Shown: positions 57,053 through 59,459 of the stretch, one piece after another
How the letters are laid out: every line of letters starts with the position of its first letter
Numbering within the stretch: position 1 is the stretch's first letter
Assembly: GCA_000385055.1 (NCBI GenBank)
Contig: ARRL01000003.1
Span: forward strand, 1 to 59,459
DNA: 59,459 bases
Origin: a gamma proteobacterium SCGC AAA168-P09
Lineage (GTDB): Bacteria; Pseudomonadota; Gammaproteobacteria; Magnimaribacterales; D2472
Direction of reading: 5' to 3'
Notes under the pieces: model-generated
What the model saw: the letters and a program-made list of their open reading frames with translations, nothing else
What the model was told of the DNA's origin: nothing
The model's database searches: none
Translations under genes and position numbers: made by a program

Positions 57053-59188
57053 TTATTCTTGAGGTGTTTCTTCTTCGGATTCTTCTTGCTTAGGTTCTTC
57101 TTTGGCAATTAAGGCCTTTACAGATAATTTCATCTTGCCTCTATCAAAACCAATCAATTTTACTTCTATTTCTTGCCCTTCGGATAGAACAGCACTTACA
57201 TCTTCTGTTCTTTCATGGGCAATTTCTGATATATGCAAAAGACCATCCTTACCGGGAAGAATATTTACAAAAGCTCCAAAATCGACAATTTTAACAACAG
57301 TACCTTTATATACTTTATCTAATTCAGGTTCTTCTAAAATACCCTCGATGATTTCTAAACACTCCTGCATTGATGATTGATTTTGTCCGAATACTGATAC
57401 CGTTCCATCATCTTCAACATCAACAGTTGCACCTGTTTTCTCCTGCATGCCCTTGATAACTGCCCCGCCTTTACCAATAATCTCTTTAATCTTATCTTTA
57501 TCAACCATAAACGTTTTCATAGCTGGAGCATTCTCAGAAAGCTCCTTAGGTGAAGCTATAGCTTCGTTCATAATACCCAATATATGATGTATTGCGGTCT
57601 TAGCTTTTGTTAAAGCTGACTCCATAATATCTGCTGTAATACCTTGGATTTTAATATCCATCTGAAGAGCTGTTATACCATTTTCGGTTCCAGCAACTTT
57701 AAAATCCATATCTCCTAAATGATCTTCATCACCTAAAATATCTGTTAATACAGCAAAATCATCACCCTCTTTAATTAAGCCCATTGCTATACCTGCCACC
57801 GGGCTTGATATTGGAACTCCTGCATCCATTAGTGATAATGAAGTACCACAAACTGAAGCCATTGAACTTGAACCATTAGATTCTGTAATTTCTGAAACCA
57901 CTCTCATTGTATAGCCAAAATCAGTTACATCAGGAAGCACTGCTTTAATTGCTCTTTTAGCCAAATTACCATGCCCGATTTCTCTTCTTTTGGGTCCCAT
58001 AGGCATCCCAATCTCACCAACACTATATGCTGGAAAATTATAATGAAGCATAAAGTTATCTGTTCCTTGACCTTCGATTGCTTCAATTCTTTGAGCATCT
58101 CTTGAGGATCCCAAAGTAGCAACCACTATTGCCTGAGTTTCGCCTCTAGTAAATAATGAAGAACCGTGAGCACTAGGCAGAACATCAGTTTCTATAAAAA
58201 TTGGTCTGACGGTATCTGTATCTCTTCCATCAATTCTTGGTTGATTGCTTAATATGTTTCTTCTAACTATATCTTTTTCAAGGTTTTTAAATGCCCCCAA
58301 AATTTTGCCAAGCTGAATCTCATCGGCATCTGGATAGGAATTAACTATATCTTCTTTAATAGAGCCTATAGCAGATGTTCGTTCTGATTTATCTTTTATA
58401 GTAAAAGCTTCAGTTATTTTATTTGTGTACTTTTCTGTTAGTTCAGAATAGTAGACTGGTGATTCTTCATCGTTACTTATTACCCAATCCTCTTTACCAG
58501 CTTTGTCTTTAAGCTTTTTACATGCATTAATCACTGCTTGCATTTCTTGATGTCCATACAAAACAGCACCTAACATTAAATCTTCATTGAGCTCATTAGC
58601 TTCTGATTCAACCATAAGAACTGCTTTTTCTGTTCCTGCAACAACCATATCCAAATATGAGGCTTCTAGCTGCTCGAAAGATGGATTCAAAACATAATTT
58701 CCATCAATAAAGCCAACCCTTGCAGAACCCATAGGTCCATCGAAAGGTACTCCTGCAACACACAAAGCAGCAGAAGATCCTATCATTGCTGCTATATCGG
58801 GGTTCTGATCTTTTCCAGAAGACATGACTGTGCAAAATATTTGAACTTCATTTTTAAATCCTTCTGGGAAGAGAGGTCTGATTGGCCTATCAATAAGCCT
58901 TGAGGTTAATGTTTCTCTTTCAGTTGGTCTAGCTTCTCTTTTAAAAAACCCTCCAGGAATAACTCCTGTTGAATAAAATTTCTCTTGATAAAATACTGCT
59001 AATGGGAAGAAATCCTTTTTAGGATCTGCCTCTTTTTTTGCAACTACTGTTGTTAATACTACCAAGTCGCCAATAGTAACGACCACAGCCGCAGTTGCTT
59101 GTCTTGCGACTTTATTTGTTTCTAATTTTACTGTTTGATTTCCATACTGAAACTCTACCGATGTAGATTCTAATTTATTATTTTCCAC
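57053..59188 (-). CDS. pnp: Polyribonucleotide nucleotidyltransferase (PNPase)
   Basis: 3'-5' phosphorolytic exoribonuclease and degradosome component. Two RNase PH domains ([14 protein letters not shown] in the first; [13 protein letters not shown] and [18 protein letters not shown] [16 protein letters not shown] in the second), a KH domain ([16 protein letters not shown]) and an S1 domain ([20 protein letters not shown]) follow in order. It has 711 residues and ends with a short acidic Glu-rich tail. It starts with GTG 59188, with AAGGAA upstream. It follows rpsO by 25 bases, the classic rpsO-pnp pair. Confidence 0.97.
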   Translation of the reverse strand: MENNKLESTSVEFQYGNQTVKLETNKVARQATAAVVVTIGDLVVLTTVVAKKEADPKKDFFPLAVFYQEKFYSTGVIPGGFFKREARPTERETLTSRLIDRPIRPLFPEGFKNEVQIFCTVMSSGKDQNPDIAAMIGSSAALCVAGVPFDGPMGSARVGFIDGNYVLNPSFEQLEASYLDMVVAGTEKAVLMVESEANELNEDLMLGAVLYGHQEMQAVINACKKLKDKAGKEDWVISNDEESPVYYSELTEKYTNKITEAFTIKDKSERTSAIGSIKEDIVNSYPDADEIQLGKILGAFKNLEKDIVRRNILSNQPRIDGRDTDTVRPIFIETDVLPSAHGSSLFTRGETQAIVVATLGSSRDAQRIEAIEGQGTDNFMLHYNFPAYSVGEIGMPMGPKRREIGHGNLAKRAIKAVLPDVTDFGYTMRVVSEITESNGSSSMASVCGTSLSLMDAGVPISSPVAGIAMGLIKEGDDFAVLTDILGDEDHLGDMDFKVAGTENGITALQMDIKIQGITADIMESALTKAKTAIHHILGIMNEAIASPKELSENAPAMKTFMVDKDKIKEIIGKGGAVIKGMQEKTGATVDVEDDGTVSVFGQNQSSMQECLEIIEGILEEPELDKVYKGTVVKIVDFGAFVNILPGKDGLLHISEIAHERTEDVSAVLSEGQEIEVKLIGFDRGKMKLSVKALIAKEEPKQEESEEETPQE

Positions 59189-59213
59189 GATTTTCCTTTT
59201 ATTATTTTTATTT

Positions 59214-59459
59214 TTACCCTCTAAGCTTAAGTTGTTTTACAACTTCTTTGTAGCTATCGGAATTTTTTCTTTTTAGATAAGCTAAAAGTTTTCTTCTTAG
59301 ATTAACCATTCTTATTAAACCAGTTCTAGAATGATGGTCTTTTTTGTGTTCTTTGAAATGATTTTGTAATTTATTAATATTTTCAGTTAACAATGCTATT
59401 TGAACTTCAGGGGATCCTGTATCATTGTCAGTTCTTTGAAATTTTCCTACAATTTTTTC
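59214..59459 (-). CDS. rpsO: 30S ribosomal protein S15, partial
   Basis: The last 81 residues of S15, a primary 16S rRNA-binding protein; the first eight or so residues lie beyond the window end. [39 protein letters not shown] and the terminal KQLKLRG are canonical. The stop lies 25 bases before the pnp GTG start. In relatives rpsO and pnp are transcribed together with processing between them; no hairpin is evident in the short gap here. Confidence 0.96.
   Translation of the reverse strand, partial: EKIVGKFQRTDNDTGSPEVQIALLTENINKLQNHFKEHKKDHHSRTGLIRMVNLRRKLLAYLKRKNSDSYKEVVKQLKLRG

Overview
The window is AT-rich, densely packed bacterial chromosome. Gene content and order point to a Gammaproteobacterium: rsmI-rnpB-mraZ-dcw, petABC-sspA, rplM-rpsI beside zapE and degS, murA-ibaG-mlaC-kdsD-lptAB-rpoN, mreBCD divergent to gatCAB, and hemA-prfA-prmC divergent to lolB-ispE-tRNA-prs. 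Very short or overlapping gene boundaries, strong AT bias and repeated loss of accessory genes inside conserved blocks suggest a streamlined free-living marine lineage. SAR86 would fit, but that is inference. No prophage, insertion sequence, integron or CRISPR array was seen.

Layout. 1-11717 (+): the second half of the division and cell wall cluster, from the 3' end of ftsI through murE, murF, mraY, murD, ftsW, murG, murC, ddl, ftsQ and ftsA, mostly with overlapping ends. 11799-16752 (+): rpsF-rpsR-rplI-dnaB-alr-pyrG, with pyrG cut off. 16753-20698 (-): the first half of the dcw cluster (mraZ-ftsZ-rsmH-ftsL-ftsI), with ftsI cut off. 20782-21110 (-): RNase P RNA. 21142-28210: rsmI, a short LpoA-like lipoprotein, sspA, the cytochrome bc1 complex, rpsI/rplM and zapE. 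28218-36112: degS, murA, ibaG, mlaC, kdsD, lptA, lptB, rpoN, mgtE. 36104-44039: a frameshifted yhdP, mreDCB, gatCAB. 44044-48345: a MaoC-like hydratase, an acyl-CoA synthetase, a nitroreductase and SelO. 48354-56329: prmC, prfA, hemA, lolB, ispE, tRNA-Gln, prs, rplY, pth, ychF, tRNA-Met. 56409-59459 (-): two small membrane proteins, pnp and a partial rpsO. No stretch over 300 bases is empty; the longest gap between proteins (20699-21141) holds rnpB and the mraZ control region.

Most important structural point: bases 1-95 are the exact reverse complement of 16753-16847, both inside ftsI. The two ftsI pieces join in frame into one 538-residue protein, and pyrG stops abruptly at the same point. 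The native order is therefore almost certainly mraZ-ftsZ-rsmH-ftsL-ftsI-murE...ftsA-rpsF...pyrG. The head-to-head pyrG/ftsI junction at 16752/16753 is an inversion breakpoint or, more likely, an assembly or amplification chimera.

Biology worth following: ftsZ lies between mraZ and rsmH instead of after ftsA. A four-copy 10-bp repeat with an AAAGTG core (MraZ-box-like) overlaps the mraZ promoter, which appears to make a leaderless mRNA. MurD is about 100 residues short with an altered P-loop, MurG has an altered first glycine loop, and FtsI has SSQ where SxN is expected. A pair of related two-helix membrane peptides of unknown function lies between pnp and tRNA-Met.
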